The notes: generated by a model not told the origin, from the letters alone. A stretch of 64,000 nucleotides of DNA from Ramlibacter pinisoli (GCF_009758015.1 NZ_WSEL01000009.1:1537501-1601500); one strand, 5' to 3'; numbered from the stretch's first letter, positions 25,541 to 34,509 are shown. Translations and numbers: made by a program.

Positions 25541-27055
25541 ATGAACGCCGAGCCCAGCCCGGGCCAGCCAGTGAATCCGAGCGCACCGCCCATCGCGCCG
25601 GACGAGCCTGCGGCGGCAGCCGCAGTTGGACTCACCGTTCCCATCGCGAGTCCCTGGCCCGCGCGGTTCTGGAAGGATCTGCGATTCGGCTGGGCACGGC
25701 AGCTCGGCGTCGCCGCAGTTGTGCTCGGCACCCTAGCGGCGGTCGGGCACTTTGTGGGGGGCATGATTGGCTGGTGGCACGCCTACGAGGTCACGTTCGG
25801 CGCGCTACACAAACAGGAATCGGTGCGGTCGCAAAAGTCGGCGACGCCCGGCACGACTCCGCCAGTGTCGATGGTGGTTCTCCCCCTCTCTCACGTCGGA
25901 GGAGCTGACGATGAATGGTTCACCGACGCGTTGACCGGCGATCTCACGACCGAACTGGGCCGTATCACAAACAGTCTCGTGATTGCCCGTGACACCGCAT
26001 TCACTTACAAGGGCAGGGCCGCTGATCCGCGGCAAGTCGCCCGTGAACTGGGCGTGCGCTACGTCGTGAACGGCAGTGCCCGGCGTACGGACCAGCGTGT
26101 GCGCCTCAGTCTTTCCATCGTGGACGGCGAATTCGGCTCGCAGCGCTGGGCGCAGAATTTCGACTTCGATCGATCGGAGCTGTCCAGTTCGTTCGACAAC
26201 ATCGCTCAGCAGATCGCCAGAGCGCTATGGATGGAAATTTATCGTTCGGCTGGCGAACGGGCTTCCAAGTTGAAACCGCACGAAGTCGAGGCCGATGACC
26301 TGGCCATGCAGGGCTGGGGCTTCTGGTTTCGCGGCATCACTCCGGAAAACGTGGCGGGGGCGCTTCGCGCGTGCGAGCAGGCAGTCGCCAAGGATTCGCG
26401 ATCTATTCGAGGGTGGGGATGCGTCGCCGCCATGAGCGGCACCGGCCGGGGCTTGGGATTTGCCGCCGACAAGGACGCCGCGCGGAGGCAGCTCGAGGAA
26501 GCGACGGCGCGCCTGCAACAGCTCGATCCCAACGACTTCTTCGCCATCAACTCCAGGGTCCAGATTGCCAACATGAATGGAGACTGGGAAACAGCGTTGC
26601 GGATCGCCACTGACTTGGCCGATCGCTTTCCCAGTGAACCCAGCGGGCACCAGCACCAGGCGGTCGCGCTGCTCAGCCTTGGGCGATTCGAGCAAAGCAT
26701 CTCGGCTGCCGAACGCGCGCTGAGAATCAGCAGACTCGATCCCCGTGTTGGCATCTGGTATTTTGTGATCGCAGCCGACCAGTTCAACCTGGAACGCTAT
26801 GCCGACGCGGCGGAGAATTCCCGGCGCTCATTGATTGCAAATCCGGCGCTTCCATTGTCGGCCGGCATGCTGGCCGCCTCGCTGGTTCGCTCGGGGCGAC
26901 AGGAGGATGGCCGGAAGGTCTTGCAAGACCATCTATCCCGCAACCCTGGTTTCAATGCGGCGTTCATTCAGGCCAGCATTCGCAGCACGGAGCCGGACAA
27001 TATCGCGGGTCGGGACCGCATGATCGCGAGCTTGCGCGAAATCGGGCTGCCTTGA
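25541..27055 (+). CDS. TolB-like/TPR protein of the adenylate-cyclase-associated type, without cyclase domain
   Basis: 504 residues. A short cytosolic Pro-rich N-terminus and one TM helix (GVAAVVLGTLAAVGHFVGGM, about residues 58-80) precede a domain that in relatives follows class III cyclase or winged-helix domains: VVLPLSHVGGADDEWFTDAL, LTTELGRITNSLVIARDTAF, RQVARELGVRYVVNGSARR and LSLSIVDGEFGSQRWAQNF. TPR-like helical repeats fill the C-terminal half. No GGDEF, cyclase or HTH domain is present. The ATG at 25541 follows GAGGGCGC; a TTG at 25493 would add 16 residues. Probably a membrane-anchored periplasmic scaffold; partner unknown. Confidence 0.75.
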   Translation: MNAEPSPGQPVNPSAPPIAPDEPAAAAAVGLTVPIASPWPARFWKDLRFGWARQLGVAAVVLGTLAAVGHFVGGMIGWWHAYEVTFGALHKQESVRSQKSATPGTTPPVSMVVLPLSHVGGADDEWFTDALTGDLTTELGRITNSLVIARDTAFTYKGRAADPRQVARELGVRYVVNGSARRTDQRVRLSLSIVDGEFGSQRWAQNFDFDRSELSSSFDNIAQQIARALWMEIYRSAGERASKLKPHEVEADDLAMQGWGFWFRGITPENVAGALRACEQAVAKDSRSIRGWGCVAAMSGTGRGLGFAADKDAARRQLEEATARLQQLDPNDFFAINSRVQIANMNGDWETALRIATDLADRFPSEPSGHQHQAVALLSLGRFEQSISAAERALRISRLDPRVGIWYFVIAADQFNLERYADAAENSRRSLIANPALPLSAGMLAASLVRSGRQEDGRKVLQDHLSRNPGFNAAFIQASIRSTEPDNIAGRDRMIASLREIGLP

Positions 27056-27070
27056 AGCACAGCCGGCGAC

Positions 27071-27097
27071 GGCCGCTTCCGGCCAAGAGCAGCCGTG
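27071..27097. repeat. GC-rich intergenic repeat, copy 2
   Basis: A 27-base element beginning GGCCGCTTCCGGCCA and ending GCAGCCGTG, 22 of 27 bases identical to 13927-13953. It lies 16 bases after the TPR gene stop codon and could fold through GGCCG/CGGCC. Confidence 0.5.
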
Positions 27098-27182
27098 TCG
27101 TCGGGGCGAAAGGCGGCACGGCTCAAGTCGCGTCGCTGCCGTCCCCGCACGCCGGACGTTCGCTTGCGACGTTCCACATGGC

Positions 27183-27536
27183 TCAGGGTCCGGTGGCGCT
27201 CGCAGTCGTGGCTTGTGACATCACGCTTGCCCACGCGCCGTCTACGCGCTTCCAGACCTCCACCACCCACAGCCCACCGCTGAAAAAGCGAGTGACCACA
27301 ACATCACCTTGAATCTCGAACTGCTCGCGTTCGCGGGGGACGTATGGCCGCTGTTTCTGCGTCTTCAGATTCTCGATCCGATCGGCGCGCGTGTAGAAAT
27401 TGCCGTTCTGCTGGACAGTTGTGAATTGCGCCGCTGTGTATTTGCCCCACTGCGCGGGATCGACAGCATAGAAGGCTTCGTCGCGCGCACGCATTGCGGC
27501 TTGAAGGTCGGGAGGGAGCCTAGTTGCGTCGTTCAT
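27183..27536 (-). CDS. DUF4440/SnoaL-like (NTF2-fold) protein
   Basis: 117 residues with the cone-shaped NTF2-like layout: an N-terminal helical half (AMRARDEAFYAVDPAQWGKY), TVQQNGNFYTRADRIENLK and a strand-rich second half (EQFEIQGDVVVTRFFSGG, VVEVWKRVDGAWASV). Such proteins are often small isomerases, hydrolases or binding subunits; no catalytic assignment can be made. No signal peptide; monocistronic on the minus strand. Confidence 0.7.
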   Translation of the reverse strand: MNDATRLPPDLQAAMRARDEAFYAVDPAQWGKYTAAQFTTVQQNGNFYTRADRIENLKTQKQRPYVPREREQFEIQGDVVVTRFFSGGLWVVEVWKRVDGAWASVMSQATTASATGP

Positions 27537-27765
27537 TCAAACACTGTAGCGCCCGAACCGCAGGCCCGGCTTTGAGCCGATCCCCCGCCGATTCGGAGGA
27601 GGCCGCTCTGGACGACGAAAGGCGGATGCGACAGCACAGCCGCCCCAGCGACGTGCGTCTTCTCGTTCCCCGACCGTATGGTTTACTGAATGCGCGGTCT
27701 TCGAACTACCTGTGCCTATGGGAGACAGCAGACAGTCCTGCTGACATTCTCTCAAAGGAAAAACC

Positions 27766-28233
27766 GTGCCCAAATCCAAAGACCAGATCGTGCTCGATGC
27801 CCAGCACCCGCGTATCGAGGTCCATCCCATCCTCGAAAACAACTTCTCGCTGGGCAACCTTCTTCTGTGTCGCTACAGCATCGACGACGGAGAAGCGATG
27901 CAACGCAGCGCGCCCGAGACATACTGCACCCCAAGCGCGCAAGAGAGATCTGCTGTGCAAGCTGGCGAATACGTGAGGCTGAACTTCAGAATGGAAGTGG
28001 AGTATCGGTCCATCGCGGAGCGCATGTGGGTAAAGATCAGGCAGCGAGAGGGAGACAGCTATATCGGCCGCCTCGCGAACACCCCCGAATTCATCACCAC
28101 GCTTCGGTTTGGTGATCTGGTGCGATTCAAGGCAAGGAACGTGATCAAGATCGCCGCTGCGGACGCTGTTACCACTCAATTGCTGAGTGGTGCCAATGTT
28201 CGCGTTGTCGAAGCTGAGGTGCACGGCGCCTAG
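27766..28233 (+). CDS. DUF2314-like hypothetical protein
   Basis: 155 residues. The C-terminal part resembles DUF2314 in its order of elements: YVRLNFRMEVEYRSIAERMW, VKIRQREGDSYIGRLANTPE and FGDLVRFKARNVIKI. No signal peptide or membrane segment. The GTG start at 27766 follows AAAGGAAAAACC, a good ribosome site; no ATG is available. Function unknown; single gene. Confidence 0.6.
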   Translation: MPKSKDQIVLDAQHPRIEVHPILENNFSLGNLLLCRYSIDDGEAMQRSAPETYCTPSAQERSAVQAGEYVRLNFRMEVEYRSIAERMWVKIRQREGDSYIGRLANTPEFITTLRFGDLVRFKARNVIKIAAADAVTTQLLSGANVRVVEAEVHGA

Positions 28234-28427
28234 TGTGGCCGGGAGCTCGCCACGAACTTGCTACCGAAGCAAGGACTTTGCGGCTGCGGTTGCGGCGCGG
28301 CTGCTACCGATCCATAGCAGCCATCCATCCGCCGCGGAATTGGCGAGCGCGCGGGGATGTGATGCGAGTTCGAGAAGTCCTGCGGTTTCGGCGTCTCGTC
28401 TGACGCGCGGCCGCTGAAGGGGCACTG

Positions 28428-29399
28428 CTACTCGACCTTCAGTCCGGCGTCGCGCGCCAGCTTCTGGTACTTCTGCACTTCTGCCTGCTTGTAGGCGGAG
28501 AACTGGGCCGGCGTGACGTTGACCACCTGGCGGGAGTTCTCCGCGTACAGGCGCGTCATGCCGGGCGAGCGCAGGACCTTGTAGACGGCCTCGTGCACGC
28601 GGTCGATCACCGCCTGCGGCGTGCCGGCGGGCGCCTCGAGCGCGGTCCAGACCGTGAGCTCAAAGCCCCGGATGCTTTCCTGGACAGCGGGCACGGACGG
28701 CAGCACCGGGCTGCGCTGCGCGGAGCTGACCGCGATCGCCTTGGCCTTGCCGGCCTGGATGTTCGGCAGGGCCGAGGTGTCGGCGAACAGGAAGTCGACC
28801 TGGCTGCCCAGCAGCGCGGTCAGGGCAGGGGCCGTGCCGGCGAAGGGCACGTGCGTGGCATTCGCGCCGGTGAGCTGATTCAGGAAGGCGCCGGCCAGGT
28901 GCGGCAGGCTGCCGGGGCCAGAGGAGGCGAAGTTCATCGCACCGCCCTTCTGTTTGAGCTCGGCGACGAGATCGTCGATGGTGTTGATGCCCCGGTCGGG
29001 CCGCACCACCAGGAAGAACGGGCTGTCGGACAGGATCGCGATGGGCGAGAAACTGGTGAGGTAGTTGTACGACAGGCTCTTGAAGATGGCCGGTGCGATC
29101 GCGTGCTGCGTGGTGCTCAGCAGCATGGTGTAGCCGTCGGCCGGCGCCCGGGCCACGTAGGCCGCGGCGATGGTGGTTCCGGCGCCGGGCCGGTTCTCGA
29201 CGATGACCGGTTGGCCCCAGTCCTGCGAGAGGTCGCGGGCCACGGCACGCGCCACGCTGTCCGCGCCGCCACCGGCCGGATAGGGATTGACCAGCGTCAC
29301 GGGGCGGGTGGGAAAGGGCGTCTGCGCCCGGGCGCCGGGCCACACGGCTGACGACAGCGCTGCGGTGAAGGCTGCCTGCAAGAGTTGTCGGCGGGTCAT
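28428..29399 (-). CDS. Bug-family periplasmic solute receptor
   Basis: 323 residues with a Tat-like signal (TRRQLLQAAFTAAL, cleavage near ARA) and the family motifs RPVTLVNPYPAGGGADSVAR, ENRPGAGTTIAAAYV, ASSGPGSLPHLAGAFLN and VPFAGTAPALTALLGSQ. GGAGA precedes the ATG. It follows the flavoprotein gene on the minus strand with about 40 bases between them, downstream of the IclR regulator, and would bring a carboxylate to the pathway encoded here. Membrane components are not encoded in the window. Confidence 0.92.
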   Translation of the reverse strand: MTRRQLLQAAFTAALSSAVWPGARAQTPFPTRPVTLVNPYPAGGGADSVARAVARDLSQDWGQPVIVENRPGAGTTIAAAYVARAPADGYTMLLSTTQHAIAPAIFKSLSYNYLTSFSPIAILSDSPFFLVVRPDRGINTIDDLVAELKQKGGAMNFASSGPGSLPHLAGAFLNQLTGANATHVPFAGTAPALTALLGSQVDFLFADTSALPNIQAGKAKAIAVSSAQRSPVLPSVPAVQESIRGFELTVWTALEAPAGTPQAVIDRVHEAVYKVLRSPGMTRLYAENSRQVVNVTPAQFSAYKQAEVQKYQKLARDAGLKVE

Positions 29400-29442
29400 G
29401 TTGTCTCCGTAGTTTTAGTGGGTGATCGGAATCGGGCGACGT

Positions 29443-30924
29443 TCAGGCGGCCGCGTGCACGGTGGCCGGGGCCCGGACTGCCGCCTGGCTGGCGTTGCGC
29501 CCCGCTAGGCGCCCGGAAACGAACGCCCATGCCAGGTGGTGGCCGTGGCCCTTGAGGAGCAAGCCGCCCTGGCCGGTCGAGCCGGCGGCATACAGGCCGG
29601 GGACGGGGTGCCCGCCAGCGTCCAGTACCTCCAGCTGCGGCGTGACCGCGAGGCCGCCGTCCGCCAGCACGGTGACCGCATGGATAGGGCCGAGCAACAG
29701 GAACGGACCGTCGCGGAACCCTGCCGCCGTCGCGGTGGCTTGCAGGCCGGGGAGCGGCATGCCGCTGCGCGCTGCCAGCGCCTCCAGGTCCGGCGCTCGC
29801 GCGCACAGATCCGGGCGGTTGCGCTGGTAGTCGTCGACGTAGGCATACGCCACGCTGGGCGCGGTCGAAATGAAATTGGGCCAGCGGGAGAACAACTGCA
29901 GCCGCTCGCCGTCCATGAACAGCCAGGCGGCGTTGCCGGGTTGGCGCGCGATGCCGAATCCGATCTTTTCCCCGTCACCCAGGAACGCCTCGCCGGCGCG
30001 ATTGACCAGGGCGGCCCCGAGCTTGAGCAGATGCGCCTCCGGCGCCAGGGCGGTGGTGACGAAGCTCATGACGAACGGACGCGCCAGCGCAGGCGGCATG
30101 GTGCGCATGGCCCAGCGCATGAGCGTCGTGATCGGCCGCACGGGCGGCAATGACAGGAACCAGGGCAGACGCGCGGGCGGCGCGAAGCGAAAGCGCGGAT
30201 CGTTCAGGGCGATGTCGCCGTTGACAATGACGGCGCCGACATCGCGTGCCATCCGCTGGCAATCACCCGTGGCCAGCCGGTTCACCGCTGGGATGTCCAC
30301 CTGGTCCTGGTTGCCGAATTCGATCTTGAATTCGCGGCTGGCGTTGAAGTCGCCGCCAGCCAGTACGACACAGCGTGCGCCGATCGCGTGCGAGGCGCCG
30401 TCCGGCCCGCAGGCCTGGACCCCGACGATGCGGCCGTCGGGCCCCTGCAGCAGCTTCTCGGCCCGGGTCCCCAGCTGCACCTGCACGCCTGCGCGCTGCG
30501 CCCGGCGCGACAGGTGGTAGATGTATGAGCCCGAATTGGGCAGCACGTTGTGCATTCGCGGCCTGCGGTGCGGCGGCTCCTCGAACACGCCGATGAACTC
30601 GACACCGCTCTCGCGCAGCCACGCCACGGCGTCGGCAGCATGGCGCGTGAGCACCTCGCAGAGGGCCATGTTGTCGCGGTGAGCGAGGTCGCCGGCCCAG
30701 GCGGGCATGTCGGCCAGGTGGTCCTGCCACGAGTCGTCCACGCCGGCCGCGCGCTGATCGGGAGTCCCCGCCGCCGTGATGGATCCGATCGACCAGCCCG
30801 TCGTGCCGCCGAGCTTTTCGCCCTTCTCCAGCAGCACCACGGACCGGCCCTCCTCGGCGGCGGTGATGGCCGCCGCCAGGCCCGAACCGCCGCCGCCGAC
30901 GACTAGGACGTCACACTGCTTCAT
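29443..30924 (-). CDS. FAD-dependent dehydrogenase of the fumarate reductase / 3-ketosteroid dehydrogenase type
   Basis: 493 residues. N-terminal FAD-binding VLVVGGGGSGLAAAITAAEE and LGGTTGWSIGS, a mid-chain substrate domain, and the C-terminal FAD motif GLYAAGSTGQGGLLLKGHGH. The family introduces or removes double bonds next to a carbonyl or carboxyl. The ATG at 30924 follows GGAGG and gives the flavin motif at residue 5. It overlaps the 3' end of the IclR gene by 14 bases, so the three minus-strand genes iclR, flavoprotein and bug are one transcript. A second, distinct flavoprotein of the same superfamily is in the divergent arm. Confidence 0.88.
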   Translation of the reverse strand: MKQCDVLVVGGGGSGLAAAITAAEEGRSVVLLEKGEKLGGTTGWSIGSITAAGTPDQRAAGVDDSWQDHLADMPAWAGDLAHRDNMALCEVLTRHAADAVAWLRESGVEFIGVFEEPPHRRPRMHNVLPNSGSYIYHLSRRAQRAGVQVQLGTRAEKLLQGPDGRIVGVQACGPDGASHAIGARCVVLAGGDFNASREFKIEFGNQDQVDIPAVNRLATGDCQRMARDVGAVIVNGDIALNDPRFRFAPPARLPWFLSLPPVRPITTLMRWAMRTMPPALARPFVMSFVTTALAPEAHLLKLGAALVNRAGEAFLGDGEKIGFGIARQPGNAAWLFMDGERLQLFSRWPNFISTAPSVAYAYVDDYQRNRPDLCARAPDLEALAARSGMPLPGLQATATAAGFRDGPFLLLGPIHAVTVLADGGLAVTPQLEVLDAGGHPVPGLYAAGSTGQGGLLLKGHGHHLAWAFVSGRLAGRNASQAAVRAPATVHAAA

Positions 30925-31744
30925 GGAACACCTCCGTGTGCGCATAGGGCCAGACGGAGGCGAGCTTCTCTGCCGTCGCAACCACCTGCGGCGCGCACGT
31001 CTCCAGCGCGGCGCGGTCCATGTGGGCCACCGGCGCAGCCAGGGTCACCACGCCGACGCAGCGCGGTTGCTCGCTGCCGAACTGCTGCACCATGATCGGC
31101 GCGCCGATGGCGCCGACCCCCAGGCCGTGCTCCTCGTAGGAGATGGCGTAGCCGCGCTCGGCCGTCACGTGCAGGTCCGCCATGATCTTCTTGATGTCGA
31201 CCAGCGAGTGCGGCGTCATGCGCTGGATGCCGCGCTCGAGAATCAGGCGGCGCGCCCGATCCGGCTCGATGGTGGCGAGCCAGGCCTTGCCCGCGGCGTG
31301 CGTGTGCAGCCCGATCTCGGTGCTGTAGTTCGGGTCGATCTGCAGGTAGCGCTTCTTCGTGAGGATCGACATCACCCACGTGATCGTGTCCTGCTCCACC
31401 ACCGCCAGGCGGATGAATTCGCCGGTCTGGTCGGCGAGCTCGCGCAGGATCACCTGGCTCTGGTTCAGCAGCCGGGAGCGCGACATCTTCTTCATGCCGA
31501 CGTTGCTGATGCGGTACGTGAGGCAGTAGTTGCCGGTCTTCTCGTCCTTGAACACGTAGCGCGTGGCGATCAGCGTGTTCAGCAGCTTGAACGCAATCGA
31601 CTTGTTCACCTCGAGGATGTTGAGGATCTCGGTGAACGACAGGCCATCCGGGGCCTCGGCGAGCTGCTCGATCACGAACAGCGCGCGCTCCACCCCGGTG
31701 ATGGTGTCGGTCTGCTTGTCGGGAATGCCTGGAATCTTGGACAT
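30911..31744 (-). CDS. IclR-family transcriptional regulator
   Basis: 277 residues: winged helix-turn-helix at about residues 17-80 (VERALFVIEQLAEAPDGLSF, EILNILEVNKSIAFKLLNTL) and the IclR effector domain (EIGLHTHAAGKAWLA; RGYAISYEEHGLGVGAIGAP; VGVVTLAAP). It probably binds the two palindromes in its upstream region and controls both itself and the divergent catabolic operon; the inducer would be a pathway substrate or product. The 3' end overlaps the flavoprotein start. Confidence 0.92.
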   Translation of the reverse strand: MSKIPGIPDKQTDTITGVERALFVIEQLAEAPDGLSFTEILNILEVNKSIAFKLLNTLIATRYVFKDEKTGNYCLTYRISNVGMKKMSRSRLLNQSQVILRELADQTGEFIRLAVVEQDTITWVMSILTKKRYLQIDPNYSTEIGLHTHAAGKAWLATIEPDRARRLILERGIQRMTPHSLVDIKKIMADLHVTAERGYAISYEEHGLGVGAIGAPIMVQQFGSEQPRCVGVVTLAAPVAHMDRAALETCAPQVVATAEKLASVWPYAHTEVFHEAV

Positions 31745-31768
31745 GGCTCCTGCCCCTTGACGGCGTTG

Positions 31769-31786
31769 TGGTAACCCATGTTACCA
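31769..31786. promoter_or_regulatory. Palindromic operator 1, IclR type
   Basis: TGGTAAC and GTTACCA arms around CCAT. It lies 25 bases upstream of the iclR start codon, suited to autoregulation. The arm core GGTAAC is shared with operator 2. Confidence 0.75.
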
Positions 31787-31799
31787 TCGCCGCGCCGTT

Positions 31800-31821
31800 G
31801 TGGGTAACCCAGGTTACCCAC
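31800..31821. promoter_or_regulatory. Palindromic operator 2, IclR type
   Basis: GTGGGTAAC and GTTACCCAC arms (9 bp each) around CCAG, centred 33 bases (about three helical turns) from operator 1 and some 45 bases upstream of the divergent Bug gene. Two related palindromes on one helix face suggest cooperative binding of IclR dimers. Confidence 0.78.
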
Positions 31822-31853
31822 GATCCCGACGGCCTCGACAACCAGGAGACAGC

Positions 31854-32849
31854 ATGCCCGCCACCCCGCTTCGCCGCAGCATCCTGAGCTACGCGGCCGC
31901 CGCACTCGCCAGCCTCGGACTGCAGGCCCTTGCCAGCACCGGGGCGATGGCCCAGACCTATCCATCGCGCCCGGTCAAGTTGATCGTTCCCTACCCCGCC
32001 GGCGGTTCCACGGACCAGCTGGCCCGCCTGATCGCGGTGCCGATGGCCAAATCGCTCGGGCAGCCGGTGGTCGTCGAGAACATCAGCGGCGGCAACACCA
32101 TGATCGGCACGGCGGCAGCGGCGCGCGCCGCTGCGGACGGCCACACCGTGCTGGTCAACAGCCTGGCTTTCTCGGTCAACGTGCTGGTCACCAGGCAGCC
32201 CAGCTACCGCACCGAGGACTTCATCCCGGTGGCCCCGCTGGTGACCAATCCTTATGTGTTGAGCGTCAACCTGAACGTGCCGGCCAACTCGGTGAAGGAG
32301 CTGGTCGACTACGCCAGGCGCGAGCCCGCCAAGGTCAACGCGGTGTCCCTCGGCCTGGGCGGGGTGACGCACCTGCTCAACGAGCGCTTCGCGGCCGCCG
32401 CCGGCGTGCCCATCACCAGCATCCACTACCGGGGCGCCGGCCCGGCGCTGGTGGACCTGATGTCCGGCCAGGTGCAGTTCTTCATCGACACCGCGGTCAC
32501 GTCCATGCCGCACCTGCGCGCGAACAAGCTGCGGCCGCTGGCCGTGTCTACGCCGGAGCGCTCGGCGCTGCTGCCGACCGTGCCGACCTTCAAGGAACTC
32601 GGCTTTCCCGCAATGACGCAGGAAGGCTGGTTCGGCGTCTTCGTCCCGAAGGGGACGCCGGCGCCCATCGTCGAGCGCCTGAACAGGGAAGTGCTGCAGG
32701 CCATGGCCACGCCCGAGGTCCAGCAGATCGTCCTGCGCGACGGGCTGCGCGTGCCGCAGTGGACCCCGCAGCAGTTCGCCGACTTCATCAAGGAGGACTC
32801 GGCAGCCTGGGCGGGCACGGTCAAGAACCTCAACATCCAGCTCGACTGA
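31854..32849 (+). CDS. Bug-family periplasmic solute receptor
   Basis: 331 residues: signal peptide to AMA (near residue 33), then RPVKLIVPYPAGGSTDQLAR, ENISGGNTMIGTAAA, HYRGAGPALVDLMSGQVQF and the C-terminal family region. The ATG at 31854 follows AGGAGAC; an earlier in-frame start would place the operators inside the gene. First gene of the large plus-strand operon and divergent from iclR, so it is expected to capture the substrate of the HyuAB pathway. Confidence 0.92.
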   Translation: MPATPLRRSILSYAAAALASLGLQALASTGAMAQTYPSRPVKLIVPYPAGGSTDQLARLIAVPMAKSLGQPVVVENISGGNTMIGTAAAARAAADGHTVLVNSLAFSVNVLVTRQPSYRTEDFIPVAPLVTNPYVLSVNLNVPANSVKELVDYARREPAKVNAVSLGLGGVTHLLNERFAAAAGVPITSIHYRGAGPALVDLMSGQVQFFIDTAVTSMPHLRANKLRPLAVSTPERSALLPTVPTFKELGFPAMTQEGWFGVFVPKGTPAPIVERLNREVLQAMATPEVQQIVLRDGLRVPQWTPQQFADFIKEDSAAWAGTVKNLNIQLD

Positions 32850-32869
32850 GCACGCAGCGCGGGCCCCGC

Positions 32870-33091
32870 ATGAAACACTACCCCGCCCTGGAATTCGCGT
32901 CTTCGCACGGCCGGCGCGTCGCTGCGGCCGTGGGCCTGGCCTGCGGCGCGGCTGCCGTGGCCCACGCGCTGCGCACCTCGTCGGCCGCCAGCCTGGCGCT
33001 CGGCCTCGCCGGCGCGACTCTGGCCTTCCTCCTGCTGCGGGTGGCAGCGGAGGTCCTGGAACTCGTCGCGGACACCCTGCTGCCCAAGTAG
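32870..33091 (+). CDS. Small two-helix membrane protein
   Basis: 73 residues with two hydrophobic segments (VAAAVGLACGAAAVAHAL and LALGLAGATLAFLLLRVAAE). No family recognised. It lies 20 bases after the Bug gene and 5 bases before the flavoprotein gene, so it is inside the operon; its start lacks a strong ribosome site. It may help a transporter or anchor the flavoprotein; this is conjecture. Confidence 0.6.
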   Translation: MKHYPALEFASSHGRRVAAAVGLACGAAAVAHALRTSSAASLALGLAGATLAFLLLRVAAEVLELVADTLLPK

Positions 33092-33096
33092 CAACC

Positions 33097-34509
33097 ATGA
33101 CGGGCACGCAATCTCTCGACGCAGACGTCGCCGTGGTCGGCGCCGGGCTCGCCGGGCTGGTGGCCGCGCTGCGCTGCGCGCGCGGCGGCCGGCGCGTGGT
33201 GGTCCTGGAACAGGCGTCCGACGAGCGGCATGTCTGCAATTCGCGGCTGGCCAGCGGCGTGTTCCACGTCGCCTTCTGTTCGCCGGCCACGGCGCCGGAG
33301 GAGCTCGAGCGCCGCATGCGCGAGCGCCACCCCGCGGCCGATCCCCGGCTGATCCGTACCTTGGCACACAACGCTCTGCGTGCGGCGCGGTGGCTGCGCG
33401 ACGAGGCTGGCGCGCACTTCATGCGCGCCGGCGCCGAACCGCTGTACGACTACGTGCTGGCGCCGCCGGCCGTCGCCCGCTCTGGACGTGCGTGGCAGGG
33501 CCGCGGCGCCGACGTGCTCCTGCGTGCGCTGGAAGCCACGCTGCAGCGCCACGGCGGCGTGGTGCGCCGCGGGCACCGCGCGCAGGCGCTGCTCCAGGAG
33601 CAGGGCCGTTGTACCGGCGCGCAGTGCGAAGGAGCCGAGGGCGCGCTGGAGGTCCGCAGCAGCACCGTGGTGCTGGCCGACGGCGGCTTCCAGGGGGATC
33701 CGGATCTGCTGCGCCGCCACGTCACGCCGCGGCCCGAAGCCCTGGTCCAGCGCAATGCGCGCACCGGGCGCGGCGATGGCTGGCGCATGGCGCAGGCAGC
33801 CGGCGCGGCCATGAGGGAATCCGCCACCTTCTACGGCCATGTGCAATCCCGCAGCGCGCTCGACGACGACCAGCTGTGGCCTTACCCCTGGCTGGACGAG
33901 TTGGCCCGCAGTTGCATCGTGGTGGGAGCCGACGGACGACGCATCGCCGACGAGGGCCGCGGCGGCATCCACCTGGCCAATTGCATTGCCCGGCTGCGCG
34001 AGCCGGCGTCCACGTTCGTGATCGCCGACCGCCCAGCGTGGGAAGGCCCCGCCGCCGACCGGCCCACCGGTCCCAACCCGAAGCTGGAGCGCGCCGGCGG
34101 CCGCATCCTGCGCGCTCACTCGCTCGCCGCCCTGGCGGCCGAAGCCGGCATCGACGCCCAGGGCCTCGAGCGGGAGGTAGCGGCCTACAACACCGCGGTG
34201 CGCAGCGGCGAGTTCGGCACGCTCCAGCCGGCGCGCAGCACAGGTCAGTTCCGCGCCTGGCCGATCCTCACGCCGCCCTTCTACGCACTGCCGGCTGCCG
34301 CCGGCATCACCTACACCTTCGGCGGCATCGCCGTCGACCAGCACTCACGCGTGCTCGCCACCTCCGGCGTGCCGCTGCCCGGGCTGTACGCCGTCGGCTC
34401 GACCGCGGGCGGGCTCGAAGGCGGCGAGAACGTCGCTTACTTCGGCGGCCTCGTGAAAGCGACCGTCACCGCGCTCTGCGCCGCCGAGCACATCCTGGAA
34501 AACACATGA
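33097..34509 (+). CDS. FAD-dependent oxidoreductase, fumarate reductase / tricarballylate dehydrogenase-like
   Basis: 470 residues: VAVVGAGLAGLVAALRCARG and VVLEQASDE at the N-terminus, HVCNSRLASGVFHVAF as the flavin-contacting loop, VVLADGGFQGD, and C-terminal ITYTFGGIAVDQ with GLYAVGSTAGGLEGGENV. Members oxidise or reduce C-C bonds of carboxylic acids. Its stop overlaps the quinone oxidoreductase start (ATGA), which suggests that electrons from the flavoprotein step and the MDR enzyme belong to one pathway. Confidence 0.88.
   Translation: MTGTQSLDADVAVVGAGLAGLVAALRCARGGRRVVVLEQASDERHVCNSRLASGVFHVAFCSPATAPEELERRMRERHPAADPRLIRTLAHNALRAARWLRDEAGAHFMRAGAEPLYDYVLAPPAVARSGRAWQGRGADVLLRALEATLQRHGGVVRRGHRAQALLQEQGRCTGAQCEGAEGALEVRSSTVVLADGGFQGDPDLLRRHVTPRPEALVQRNARTGRGDGWRMAQAAGAAMRESATFYGHVQSRSALDDDQLWPYPWLDELARSCIVVGADGRRIADEGRGGIHLANCIARLREPASTFVIADRPAWEGPAADRPTGPNPKLERAGGRILRAHSLAALAAEAGIDAQGLEREVAAYNTAVRSGEFGTLQPARSTGQFRAWPILTPPFYALPAAAGITYTFGGIAVDQHSRVLATSGVPLPGLYAVGSTAGGLEGGENVAYFGGLVKATVTALCAAEHILENT

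Noticed and set aside
25143..25586. Minus-strand frame opposite the secreted peptide gene
   Set aside because: No signal, domain or ribosome site; Arg/Ser-rich shadow composition.
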